Part shown: piece after piece, positions 9,101 through 16,508 of the stretch
Layout: the number at the start of each line of letters is the position of its first letter
How positions within the stretch are numbered: position 1 is the first letter of the stretch
Source of the DNA: Pseudomonas sp. RIT-PI-AD
Lineage (GTDB): Bacteria; Pseudomonadota; Gammaproteobacteria; Pseudomonadales; Pseudomonadaceae
Reading direction: 5' to 3'
DNA: 64,000 nt
NCBI RefSeq assembly: GCF_025642785.1
Contig: NZ_JANZKU010000005.1
Coordinates: 62,001 to 126,000, forward strand
Notes under the pieces: generated by a model
The model's input: the letters and a program-made list of their open reading frames with translations, nothing else
Told to the model about the DNA's origin: nothing
The model's database searches: none
Program-made: the position numbers and the translations under genes

Positions 9101-11005
9101 GGCGACATGGCCGGCGACGTGTTCGGCAACGGCCTGCTGCTCTCGGAAACCCTGCAACTGGTGGCGGCGTTCAACCACCAGCACATCTTCATCGACCCGA
9201 ACCCCGACGCGGCGAAGAGCTTCGTCGAGCGCCAGCGCCTGTTCGACCTGCCGCGTTCCAGCTGGTCGGACTACGACGCCAAGCTGATCTCCGCCGGCGG
9301 CGGGATCTTCCTGCGCAGCGCGAAGAGCATCAACATCAGCCCGGAAATGCAGGAACGCTTCGACATCCGCGCCGACAAGCTGACCCCCACCGAGCTGATC
9401 AGCGCCCTGCTCAAGGCGCCGGTCGACCTGATCTGGAACGGCGGCATCGGCACCTACGTCAAGTCCAGCCAGGAGAGCCACGCCGACGTCGGCGACAAGG
9501 CCAACGACGCCCTGCGGGTCGACGGCCGCGAGCTGCGGGCGAAGGTGGTGGGCGAGGGCGGCAACCTCGGCATGACCCAGCTGGGCCGCGTCGAGTACGG
9601 CCTCAACGGCGGCGCCAGCAACACCGACTTCATCGACAACGCCGGGGGCGTGGACTGCTCCGACCATGAGGTCAACATCAAGATCCTGCTCAACGAGATC
9701 GTCGCGGCGGGCGACATGACCGGCAAGCAACGCAATGCGCTGCTGGCGGAAATGACCGACGCGGTGGGCAGCCTGGTGCTCGGCAACAACTACAAGCAGA
9801 CCCAGGCGCTGTCCCTGGCGCAACGCCGCGCGCGCGAGCGGATCGGTGAATACAAGCGACTGATCGCCGCCCTGGAGAGCGCCGGCAAGCTGGACCGCGC
9901 CCTGGAGTTCCTGCCCAGCGACGAGGAGCTCAACGAGCGCGCCGCCAACGGCCAGGGGCTGACCCGCCCGGAACTGTCGGTGCTGATTTCCTACAGCAAG
10001 ATCGACCTCAAGGAAGCCTTGCTGAAGTCCCAGGTGCCGGACGACGAGTACCTGGCGCGGGAAATGGAAACCGCCTTCCCGCCGCTGCTGGCGGAGAAGT
10101 TCGGCGACGCCATGCGCCGTCACCGCCTGAAACGGGAGATCGTCAGCACCCAGATCGCCAACGACCTGGTCAACCACATGGGCATCACCTTCGTGCAGCG
10201 GCTCAAGGAGTCCACCGGCATGAGCGCGGCCAACGTCGCCGGCGCCTATGTGATCGTCCGCGACGTGTTCCACCTGCCGCGCTGGTGGAAGCGCATCGAG
10301 GCGCTCGACTACCAGGTGCCGGCCGAGCTGCAACTGACCCTGATGGACGAGCTGATGCGTCTGGTGCGTCGGGCCACGCGCTGGTTCCTGCGCAGCCGCC
10401 GCAACGAGCTGGATGCCGCCCGCGACGTGGCGCACTTCGCTCCGCGCGTCGCCGAACTGGCCGGTCGCCTGGACGAACTGCTGGAAGGGCCGGCCCGCGA
10501 GCAATGGCTGGCGAAGTACCAGGCCTATGTGGAGGCCGGCGCCCCCGAGGAACTGGCGCGGGTGGTGGCGGGCACCAGCCACCTCTACACCCTGCTGCCG
10601 ATCATCGAGGCTTCGGACGTCACCGGCAAGGACACCGCCCAGGTCGCCGAAGCCTATTTCTCCATAGGCGGCGCGCTGGACCTGTCCTGGTACCTGCAGC
10701 AGATCACCAACCTGTCGGTGGAAAGCACCTGGCAGTCCCTGGCCCGCGAAGCCTTCCGCGACGACCTCGACTGGCAACAGCGCGCCATCACCGTCTCGGT
10801 CCTGCAAATGACCGACGGCCCGGCGGACATCGAGGAACGCGTGGCGCTGTGGCTGGAGCAGCACCGCCCGCTGGTCGATCGCTGGCGCGTCATGCTCGGC
10901 GAGCTGCGTGCCGCCACCGGCAGCGATTACGCCATGTATGCGGTGGCCGATCGCGAGCTGATGGACTTGGCGCAAAGCGGCCAACAGAGCATTTGCATCC
11001 CCTGA
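6140..11005 (+). CDS. gdhB: NAD-specific glutamate dehydrogenase, large (180-kDa) type
   Basis: GdhB oxidatively deaminates glutamate to 2-oxoglutarate with NAD+, the catabolic exit for arginine- and glutamate-derived carbon in pseudomonads. At 1,621 residues it has the length of the P. aeruginosa enzyme (about 1,620). An N-terminal region with ACT-like regulatory segments covers roughly the first 600 residues. The catalytic domain follows, with the substrate-lysine motif PVGAKGGF (about residue 846), the Gly-rich SGGSAGYDHKGMGIT segment, and a nucleotide-binding GIGDMAGDVFGNG (about 987). A long helical C-terminus completes it. ATG 6140 is preceded by GGAG. A strong intrinsic terminator follows. 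Regulation by ArgR is suggested by the half-site at 5733. The 1,153-codon open frame on the opposite strand is an artefact of codon bias. Confidence 0.97.
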   Translation: MAFFTAASKADFQHQLQAALAQHVSEQALPQVSLFAEQFFGIIALDELTQRRLSDLVGSTLSSWRLLEQFDHAKPEVRVFNPDYEKHGWQSTHTAVEVLHPDIPFLVDSVRMELNRHGHSIHTLQNSVLSVRRNDKGELLEVLPKGTQGEGVRQESLMFLEIDRCASPTDMRALEKAVLEVLGEVRLTVADFQPMKAKARELLAWLDKAKLQADATEREEIKVFLEWLLDNHFTFLGYEEFTLVDEAGGGRLVYEPSSLLGLSKLLRSGLSDEDLHVEPYAVKYLREPELLSFAKAAQPSRVHRPAYPDFVSIRELDATGKVVKECRFLGLYTSIAYSESVREIPYIRRKVAEVERRSGFDAQGHLGKELVKVLEVLPRDDLFQTPVEELFNTALSIVQIQERNKVRLFLRFDPYGRFVYALAYVPRDVYSTESRLRIQQVLVDRLHATDCEFWTYFSESVLARVQLILRVDPKTKLDIDPQQLEREVIQACRSWQDDLSGLVVESFGEAQGTRVLADFPKNFPAGYRERFAPHSAVVDLQHLLSLSEDRPLVMSFYQPLAQGEERLLHCKLYHADTPLALSDVLPILENLGLRVLGEFPYRLHHRQGREFWIHDFAFSCPDGLDVDIQQLNDTLQDAFVQIVRGAAENDAFNRLVLTAGLPWRDVALLRAYARYLKQIRLGFDLGYIASTLLNHTDIARELVRLFKTRFYLARKLTADDLEDKQQRLEQAILSALDNVAVLNEDRILRRYLDLIKATLRTNFYQPDANGQAKSYFSFKFNPKAIPELPKPVPKFEVFVYSPRVEGVHLRFGKVARGGLRWSDREEDFRTEVLGLVKAQQVKNAVIVPVGAKGGFIPRRLPVGGGRDDIQAEAIACYRIFISGLLDLTDNLKEGDVVPPANVVRHDEDDPYLVVAADKGTATFSDIANGIAAEYGFWLGDAFASGGSAGYDHKGMGITAKGGWVSVQRHFREHGIDVQKDNITVIGIGDMAGDVFGNGLLLSETLQLVAAFNHQHIFIDPNPDAAKSFVERQRLFDLPRSSWSDYDAKLISAGGGIFLRSAKSINISPEMQERFDIRADKLTPTELISALLKAPVDLIWNGGIGTYVKSSQESHADVGDKANDALRVDGRELRAKVVGEGGNLGMTQLGRVEYGLNGGASNTDFIDNAGGVDCSDHEVNIKILLNEIVAAGDMTGKQRNALLAEMTDAVGSLVLGNNYKQTQALSLAQRRARERIGEYKRLIAALESAGKLDRALEFLPSDEELNERAANGQGLTRPELSVLISYSKIDLKEALLKSQVPDDEYLAREMETAFPPLLAEKFGDAMRRHRLKREIVSTQIANDLVNHMGITFVQRLKESTGMSAANVAGAYVIVRDVFHLPRWWKRIEALDYQVPAELQLTLMDELMRLVRRATRWFLRSRRNELDAARDVAHFAPRVAELAGRLDELLEGPAREQWLAKYQAYVEAGAPEELARVVAGTSHLYTLLPIIEASDVTGKDTAQVAEAYFSIGGALDLSWYLQQITNLSVESTWQSLAREAFRDDLDWQQRAITVSVLQMTDGPADIEERVALWLEQHRPLVDRWRVMLGELRAATGSDYAMYAVADRELMDLAQSGQQSICIP

Positions 11006-11024
11006 GCCGGCGACGGCACTGACG

Positions 11025-11053
11025 AAAACCCCGCCTGATGGCGGGGTTTTTTT
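11025..11053 (+). terminator. Rho-independent terminator of gdhB
   Basis: Stem AAAACCCCGCC / GGCGGGGTTTT (11 bp) with a TGAT loop runs directly into more T residues, seven in all. It starts 19 bases after the gdhB stop. It also faces the end of the convergent gene at 11108 and could serve both strands. Confidence 0.93.
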
Positions 11054-11107
11054 ATGGCCTTGGGAATCCGCTCCGAGCTGGGTCTCCAGGCGCTCCGAGC
11101 GGTCTGG

Positions 11108-12013
11108 CTAGCGCGAGCGTCGCGGGTCTTCGCCGGAGTTTTCCAAGGCGCGCAGGTAGGCCACCACGTCGGGTGCGCCGGCGAGACGCAGGCCGGCACC
11201 GAGGGCGGTGGCCTGGGCATCCTCCTTCGGCAGCAGGAGAAACTCCGGCGAGGCGGCGGCCCGTAGCAGGGACAGGCGTGCGTAGGGCATGCCGGTGTCG
11301 AGCAGCAGGCGCATGAAGGCCGGGTCGTTCCAGGCCTGGTGGGGCATCGCCAGGACATGGTAGCGGCGGTCGAGGGCGCGGACACCGTCCTCGCTCAGGC
11401 GGTAATGGGTCAGTTCCGCCGGCGCGACGAGCTCCAGGCCGCGGAAGCGCGCATAGGCGATGGCGCTGGCGAAGGCCTCGACGTGCTGTTCGCCGGCCCA
11501 ATAGAGGCGTTCACCGCGCCAGCTCGCCTGGCGCAAGGCCACCGGCTCGACGGCGGGAAAGCGTGGCAGGGCGAGGCCGATGGCTTTGACGAAATCCTTG
11601 TAGCTGATGATCCGCACGCGGCGATGGGGCAGGTGGGCGACATAGTCCTCGAAGCGCGCGCAGGCGCCGGTGTCCGGGTCGTCGCCGGAAAGCCCGTCCA
11701 CTTCGCGCAGGTCGAAACGGGAAAGGCAGCGTCGATGGGTTTCCACGACCCCCATCAGCGCGGCGCGCGCCGCTTGCTTGTCGTCCTGCACCGGGCCAGA
11801 CAAGGCATCCCGGGGCAAATCCACCAGGCGGTGCAGGGGCGCGCCCCGTTCCCACCAGATGCTCGCCGGGGGCACGGGAAGGGGCTGGAACGGCAACTGC
11901 AAGCGGCTCGCCCGCTCCAGCACCTGACGCGGCGCACGGCCGCCGATGCCGAAGCGCTGGGCGATGGCGGCGAGGCGGGCGGAAAAGGTGAGGGGGGACG
12001 GCACGGGATTCAT
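11108..12013 (-). CDS. Conserved protein of unknown function (301 aa)
   Basis: I do not recognise this gene with confidence; it may belong to one of the Pseudomonas-restricted DUF families. The 301-residue product has no signal peptide or membrane segment. Its N-terminus is basic and aromatic (RQVLERASRLQLPFQPLPVPPASIWW). A central part contains RRVRIISYKDFVKAIGLALPRFP, and the C-terminal half is helical and rich in charged residues (HYHVLAMPHQAWNDPAFMRLLLDTG-like pattern). No catalytic motif is obvious. It is a single-gene unit on the minus strand, convergent to gdhB and divergent from the DUF2835 gene. In PAO1 the pel operon lies in this interval, so the gene marks the point where the two chromosomes differ. 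Codon use is typical for the window. Confidence 0.75.
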   Translation of the reverse strand: MNPVPSPLTFSARLAAIAQRFGIGGRAPRQVLERASRLQLPFQPLPVPPASIWWERGAPLHRLVDLPRDALSGPVQDDKQAARAALMGVVETHRRCLSRFDLREVDGLSGDDPDTGACARFEDYVAHLPHRRVRIISYKDFVKAIGLALPRFPAVEPVALRQASWRGERLYWAGEQHVEAFASAIAYARFRGLELVAPAELTHYRLSEDGVRALDRRYHVLAMPHQAWNDPAFMRLLLDTGMPYARLSLLRAAASPEFLLLPKEDAQATALGAGLRLAGAPDVVAYLRALENSGEDPRRSR

Positions 12014-12160
12014 GACGGAGACGGCGTGCTCCCGGCGCGGGCATCCCTGCGCGCCAGCGCGCGGACCGCACCTCGGCGAGGCGCCGGGGTCGGTATGCTT
12101 GAGGCCGCACGCCCGAGTCGCTGCGGCGTAGTCGCCATGTTCATCCTGAGGTCGGTCTCC

Positions 12161-12382
12161 ATGCCAAGCCTGGTTCTGGATATTGCCCTATCTGCCGAGC
12201 ACTTGCGTGCTGTTTATCGAGGGCATGCGAATCGGATCATGCTGCGTAGCCGGGACGGGCGCCGGGTCAGCCTGCCCGCGTATCACCTGCGGCCCTTTCT
12301 GACGCACCAGGGGGTGCAGGGTTCCTTCGTCATGGAATTCAGCGCCAGCGGCGAGCTGCTGGAGTTGCGCCGCCTCGCCTGA
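12161..12382 (+). CDS. DUF2835 family protein
   Basis: This 73-residue protein matches the DUF2835 family in length and pattern: a beta-rich fold containing [40 protein letters not shown] and a final LELRRL. The role is unknown. I chose ATG 12161 because GAGG lies at a proper distance before it and the family begins at this point; an in-frame ATG at 12137 would add eight residues. The pyrD promoter sequence begins only 16 bases after the stop, so the gene is probably a single unit. Confidence 0.85.
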   Translation: MPSLVLDIALSAEHLRAVYRGHANRIMLRSRDGRRVSLPAYHLRPFLTHQGVQGSFVMEFSASGELLELRRLA

Positions 12383-12398
12383 TGGGGAGCCCAGCGGC

Positions 12399-12404
12399 TA
12401 TAAT
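12399..12404 (+). promoter_or_regulatory. pyrD promoter -10 box
   Basis: A perfect TATAAT stands 31 bases before the pyrD start codon. No good -35 hexamer is visible 16-18 bases upstream. The predicted leader is about 25 nt. Confidence 0.55.
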
Positions 12405-12435
12405 CGCCGTTCTTTCCGCCGACCGAAACCTGCCC

Positions 12436-13464
12436 ATGTACACGCTGGCCCGCAACCTGCTGTTCAAACTGTCTCCGGAAACCTCCCACGAGCTGTCCAT
12501 CGACCTGATCGGCGCCGGCGGCCGCCTCGGCCTCAATGGCCTGCTGAATCGGCAACCGGCGCTGCCGGTCGAGGTGATGGGCCTGACCTTCGCCAATCCG
12601 ATTGGGCTGGCAGCGGGGCTGGACAAGAACGGCGACGCCATCGATGGCTTCGCCCAGTTGGGCTTCGGTTTCGTCGAAATCGGCACCGTCACCCCGCGCG
12701 CGCAACCGGGCAATCCCAAGCCGCGGCTGTTCCGCCTGCCCGAGGCCAACGCCATCATCAACCGCATGGGGTTCAACAACCTTGGCGTCGATCATCTGCT
12801 GGAGCGGGTGCGCGCCGCGCGTTATCGCGGGGTGCTGGGGATCAACATCGGCAAGAACTTCGATACGCCGGTCGAGCGCGCGGTGGACGACTACCTGGTC
12901 TGCCTGGACAAGGTATATGCCGACGCCAGTTACGTTACGGTGAACGTCAGCTCGCCGAACACCCCGGGGCTGCGCGACCTGCAATTCGGCGACTCGCTGA
13001 AACGCCTGCTGGCCGCGCTGCGCCAGCATCAGGAGCACCTGGCCAAACGGCATGGCAAGCACGTCCCGCTGGCGATCAAGATCGCTCCGGACATGAGCGA
13101 CGAGGAAACCCGCGAGGTGGCCGCCGCCCTGTTGGAAGCCGGCATGGACGCGGTGATCGCCACCAACACCACCCTCGGCCGCGAAGGCGTCGAGGGCTTG
13201 CCCCACAGCGAGGAGGCGGGTGGCCTCTCCGGGGCGCCAGTACGCGAGAAAAGTACCCACCGGGTGCGCGTGTTGGCCGCGGAGCTGGGCGGGCGCCTGC
13301 CGATCATCGCGGCCGGCGGAATCACCGAAGGTGCCCACGCCGCCGAGAAGATCGCTGCGGGCGCCAGCCTGGTGCAGGTCTATTCGGGGTTCATCTATCG
13401 AGGACCGGCGCTGATCCGCGAAGCGGTGGATGCCATCGCGGCGATGCCGGCACGGGTCGATTAG
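12436..13464 (+). CDS. pyrD: Dihydroorotate dehydrogenase, quinone-dependent (class 2)
   Basis: PyrD oxidises dihydroorotate to orotate and passes electrons to quinone, the fourth step of pyrimidine synthesis, at the inner membrane. The 342-residue length and the N-terminal helix ([21 protein letters not shown]) that forms the quinone tunnel mark class 2. FMN- and substrate-binding motifs are present: [43 protein letters not shown] with the catalytic serine, KIAPD, NTT and AAGGI. The frame is open 18 codons further upstream, but that part overlaps the TATAAT box; ATG 12436 fits the family start. A hairpin 39 bases downstream separates it from convergent rmf. Confidence 0.97.
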   Translation: MYTLARNLLFKLSPETSHELSIDLIGAGGRLGLNGLLNRQPALPVEVMGLTFANPIGLAAGLDKNGDAIDGFAQLGFGFVEIGTVTPRAQPGNPKPRLFRLPEANAIINRMGFNNLGVDHLLERVRAARYRGVLGINIGKNFDTPVERAVDDYLVCLDKVYADASYVTVNVSSPNTPGLRDLQFGDSLKRLLAALRQHQEHLAKRHGKHVPLAIKIAPDMSDEETREVAAALLEAGMDAVIATNTTLGREGVEGLPHSEEAGGLSGAPVREKSTHRVRVLAAELGGRLPIIAAGGITEGAHAAEKIAAGASLVQVYSGFIYRGPALIREAVDAIAAMPARVD

Positions 13465-13503
13465 AGCGGATGGAGCGGAGGAAGGAATAGGTTTTCGAGG
13501 AGA

Positions 13504-13523
13504 AGGGCTCCCGAAGGAGCCCT
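13504..13523 (-). terminator. Terminator hairpin between pyrD and rmf
   Basis: Perfect 8-bp stem AGGGCTCC / GGAGCCCT. Read on the minus strand, the loop is TTCG closed by C-G, the very stable UUCG tetraloop, so it fits best as the 3' end of the rmf transcript. It lacks a good T-run in either direction. Confidence 0.75.
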
Positions 13524-13580
13524 GGGCTCTCGCCCGCCGCCCGGATGGGGCGTGCTTGGTTTAAATCGGGTCGATCTCGG

Positions 13581-13796
13581 TCAACCGACCGCTTTGAGTT
13601 CGTTCAATCGGTGAATGCCGGCGGTGCCGGTTAAACCATCCCAGTTATCGCCGCGACCCTCGCGCCAGCCGTTGATCCAGGCCTGACGTGTGGACGGATG
13701 GGTGAAAGGACAGAGGTCGCGGGATTTGCCATGAATGCCGTGTTGATAGCCGCGTAGAAATGCTCGTTCCATCGGATCACGCTTAAGTCTTCTCAT
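13581..13796 (-). CDS. rmf: Ribosome modulation factor
   Basis: Rmf binds 70S ribosomes in stationary phase and drives dimerisation into inactive 100S particles. The 71-residue basic protein has the family pattern: RDPMERAFLRGYQHGIHGKSRDLCPF, then RQAWINGWREGRGDNW. The C-terminal extension (GLTGTAGIHRLNELKAVG) is typical of pseudomonad Rmf and absent from E. coli. The gene is monocistronic, convergent to pyrD and divergent from rlmL. A GC-rich hairpin lies in its leader, and a UUCG-capped hairpin lies after the stop, an arrangement that would favour a long-lived mRNA. Confidence 0.96.
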   Translation of the reverse strand: MRRLKRDPMERAFLRGYQHGIHGKSRDLCPFTHPSTRQAWINGWREGRGDNWDGLTGTAGIHRLNELKAVG

Positions 13797-14212
13797 AGGG
13801 TGTTGCCCTCACTTGTTGACTGTTATGTCCCGTTGGCCCCGTAGCGGGGTCAGGCAGCTAAGCGTCTGCCAGCGGAGCCCGCTGCCGGCGTGGCGGACTC
13901 CTGTCATCGCCATTGCGGCGACGAGCTAGGCTGAGTTCTAACCAAAGCACCCCCGCCTGTGAATGATCGTTTTGTCATAAGGACGTAACCTGGCGGGACC
14001 CCAGGCCATAAGATGGAACGGCCTGGCGGACCGTTCGTGGGTGCAGCCCGCATACCCAGGGCGTTACGGAGCAGGATGGCGGCGCTGTGCTATCGCGAAT
14101 CGCTCTCGTCCGCACCCGGTATTTATTCCGACGAAGGGTCCCGTGCGACCTTTTGTCCCGTTTTCACGAGGCTCATTGCGCCTCTCGATTGCCACAGGCA
14201 CTGGATACAACG
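13797..14212. other. Divergent rmf / rlmL regulatory region
   Basis: These 416 bases carry no gene I can support. They contain the rmf leader, with a GAGGG ribosome site next to its ATG and a compact hairpin at 13835-13851 (CCCCG-TAG-CGGGG plus flanking pairs). The rlmL promoter must also lie here. No convincing -35/-10 pair stands out. Confidence 0.5.
13835..13851 (-). promoter_or_regulatory. Hairpin in the rmf 5' leader
   Basis: The inverted repeat CCCCG / CGGGG with a 3-nt loop, extended by two outer pairs, lies 39-55 nt before the rmf start codon on the minus strand. It could stabilise the mRNA or modulate translation. This is inference from the structure alone. Confidence 0.4.
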
Positions 14213-16432
14213 ATGTCGGACCGTTACGAAATCTTCCTCACCTGCCCGAAAAGCCTGGAAGGGCTGCTGCTGGACGAGGCCGGGAGCCTGGGCCTGGAGG
14301 ACGCGCGCGAGCAGACCGCCGCGGTGCGCGGCTTCGCCGACCTGGAGACGGCCTACCGGTTATGCCTGTGGTCGCGCCTGGCCAACCGCGTGCTGCTGGT
14401 GCTCAAGCGCTTTCCCACCCAGGACGCCGAAAGCCTCTACCAGGGCGTGCGCGAGGTCGACTGGGCCGATCACCTAGAACCCGATGGCAGCCTCGCGGTG
14501 GAGTTCAGCGGCCTGGGCTCGGGCATCGACAACACCCACTTCGGCGCGCTGAAGGTCAAGGACGCCATCGTCGATGCCCTGCGCACCGCGGAAGGCCTGC
14601 GGCCCTCGGTGGAAAAGCTCGATCCGGACCTGCGCGTCCACCTGCGACTCGAACGGGGCGAGGCCATCCTGTCCCTCGACCTGTCCGGGCACAGCCTGCA
14701 TCAGCGCGGCTATCGCTTGCAGCAAGGGGCGGCGCCGCTCAAGGAAAACCTCGCCGCGGCCATCCTGATCCGTGCCGGCTGGCCGAAGCTCGCCGCCGAG
14801 GGCGGCGCCCTGGCCGACCCCATGTGCGGCGTCGGCACCTTCCTGGTGGAAGCCGGGATGATCGCCGCCGACATGGCGCCGAACCTCAAGCGCGAGAAAT
14901 GGGGTTTCTCCAATTGGCTCGGCCACGTGCCGGCCCTGTGGAGCCGGCTGCATGAGGAGGCCGAGGCGCGCGCACGGATCGGCTTGGCGCGCACGCCCGC
15001 GTGGATTCGCGGCTACGAAGCCGATCCGCGGCTGATCCAGCCGGGGCGCAACAACATCGAGCGCGCCGGCTTGTCCGCCTGGATCAAGCTGTACCAGGGG
15101 GAACTGGCGACTTTCGAGCCGCGCCCGGACCAGAACCAGAAGGGCCTGGTGGTCTGCAACCCGCCCTATGGCGAACGCCTCGGCGACGAGGCGAGCCTGC
15201 TCTATCTGTACCAGCACCTGGGCGAAAGGCTGCGCCAGGCCTGCCTCGGCTGGCAGGCGGCGGTGTTCACCGGGGCGCCGGAACTGGGCAAGCGCATGGG
15301 CCTGCGCAGTCACAAGCAATACGCGTTCTGGAACGGTGCGCTGCCTTGCAAGCTGTTGCTGTTCAAGGTGCAACTGGAACAGTTCGTCACCGGCGAGCGC
15401 CGCGAACGCGACGCCGGTGAACGGGAGGCACCCGGCGAGGAGCAGGGCGGCCAGGGGCGCGAGCCGAAGCCGGCCGTGGCGCAGGCGGCGCGGTTGACCG
15501 AGGGCGGGCAGATGTTCGCCAACCGGCTCCAGAAGAACCTCCGTCAACTGGGCAAGTGGGCACGCCGCGAGGGCGTTTCCTGCTATCGGCTGTACGACGC
15601 CGACATGCCCGAATACGCCTTGGCGGTCGATCTCTACGGCGACTGGGTGCACGTGCAGGAATACGCGCCGCCGCGCTCCATCGACCCGGAAAAGGCTCAG
15701 GCGCGCTGGCTGGACGCCCTCGCGGCGATTCCGCAGACCCTCGGCGTAGACCCCGCGCGCGTGGCGATCAAGCGCCGCGAGCGGCAGAGCGGGACCCGGC
15801 AATACGAGCGGCAGGGCGCCCAGGGGCAGTTCCTCGAGGTCCGGGAGGGCGGCGTGAAACTCCTGGTCAACCTCACCGATTACCTGGATACCGGCCTGTT
15901 CCTCGACCATCGTCCGATGCGCCTGCGAATCCAGCGCGAGGCGGCCGGCAAGCGCTTCCTCAACCTGTTCTGCTACACCGCGACCGCGACCGTCCATGCA
16001 GCCAAGGGTGGCGCGCGCGCCACCACCAGCGTCGACCTGTCGAAGACCTACCTGGACTGGGCGCGGCGCAACCTCGCCCTGAACGGTTTCTCCGACAAGC
16101 AACGGCTGGAGCAGGGCGACGTCATGGCCTGGCTGGCCGAGGACCGCGGCGAGTACGACCTGATCTTCATCGATCCACCGACCTTCTCCAACTCCAAGCG
16201 CTTGGACGATGTCTTCGACGTGCAGCGCGACCACGTGCGTCTGCTCGATCTGGCGATGGCCCGGCTGGCGCCCGGCGGCGTGCTGTATTTCTCCAACAAC
16301 TTCCGCAAGTTCCAGCTGGATGAAGGCATTTCGACGCGTTATGCGGTGGCCGAGATCAGCGCCGAGACCCTCGATCCGGATTTCGCCCGTAACCCGAGGA
16401 TTCATCGCGCTTGGCGTCTAAGCGCCGTCTAG
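14213..16432 (+). CDS. rlmL: 23S rRNA (guanine-2445-N2)/(guanine-2069-N7) methyltransferase
   Basis: RlmL (RlmKL) is a fusion of two methyltransferases that modify G2445 and G2069 of 23S rRNA. The 739-residue protein has a THUMP domain in the first 160 residues, then the RlmL domain with DPMCGVGTFLVEA and the N2-guanine motif NPPYGERLG (about residue 316). A charged linker rich in Glu, Arg and Gly (about 395-425) leads to the RlmK domain, with LNLFCYTATATVHAAKGGA and DPPTFSNSKR (about 654). The linker is longer than in the 702-residue E. coli protein. The frame is open 42 codons upstream, but ATG 14213 gives the conserved N-terminus SDRYEIFLTCPK. The diguanylate cyclase gene follows after 76 bp on the same strand. 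Confidence 0.96.
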   Translation: MSDRYEIFLTCPKSLEGLLLDEAGSLGLEDAREQTAAVRGFADLETAYRLCLWSRLANRVLLVLKRFPTQDAESLYQGVREVDWADHLEPDGSLAVEFSGLGSGIDNTHFGALKVKDAIVDALRTAEGLRPSVEKLDPDLRVHLRLERGEAILSLDLSGHSLHQRGYRLQQGAAPLKENLAAAILIRAGWPKLAAEGGALADPMCGVGTFLVEAGMIAADMAPNLKREKWGFSNWLGHVPALWSRLHEEAEARARIGLARTPAWIRGYEADPRLIQPGRNNIERAGLSAWIKLYQGELATFEPRPDQNQKGLVVCNPPYGERLGDEASLLYLYQHLGERLRQACLGWQAAVFTGAPELGKRMGLRSHKQYAFWNGALPCKLLLFKVQLEQFVTGERRERDAGEREAPGEEQGGQGREPKPAVAQAARLTEGGQMFANRLQKNLRQLGKWARREGVSCYRLYDADMPEYALAVDLYGDWVHVQEYAPPRSIDPEKAQARWLDALAAIPQTLGVDPARVAIKRRERQSGTRQYERQGAQGQFLEVREGGVKLLVNLTDYLDTGLFLDHRPMRLRIQREAAGKRFLNLFCYTATATVHAAKGGARATTSVDLSKTYLDWARRNLALNGFSDKQRLEQGDVMAWLAEDRGEYDLIFIDPPTFSNSKRLDDVFDVQRDHVRLLDLAMARLAPGGVLYFSNNFRKFQLDEGISTRYAVAEISAETLDPDFARNPRIHRAWRLSAV

Positions 16433-16508
16433 CTAAAGTGCCAGCAGCCGGTCGGGTCGCGGACCCGGCCGAAATCGCCATGGACGGCGTCATCTGCGAG
16501 CCGTATGC

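Noticed and set aside
7523-10984. 1,153-codon open frame on the minus strand inside gdhB
   Set aside because: It is the mirror of a strongly codon-biased high-GC gene; it has no family similarity, while the plus strand encodes the complete GdhB.
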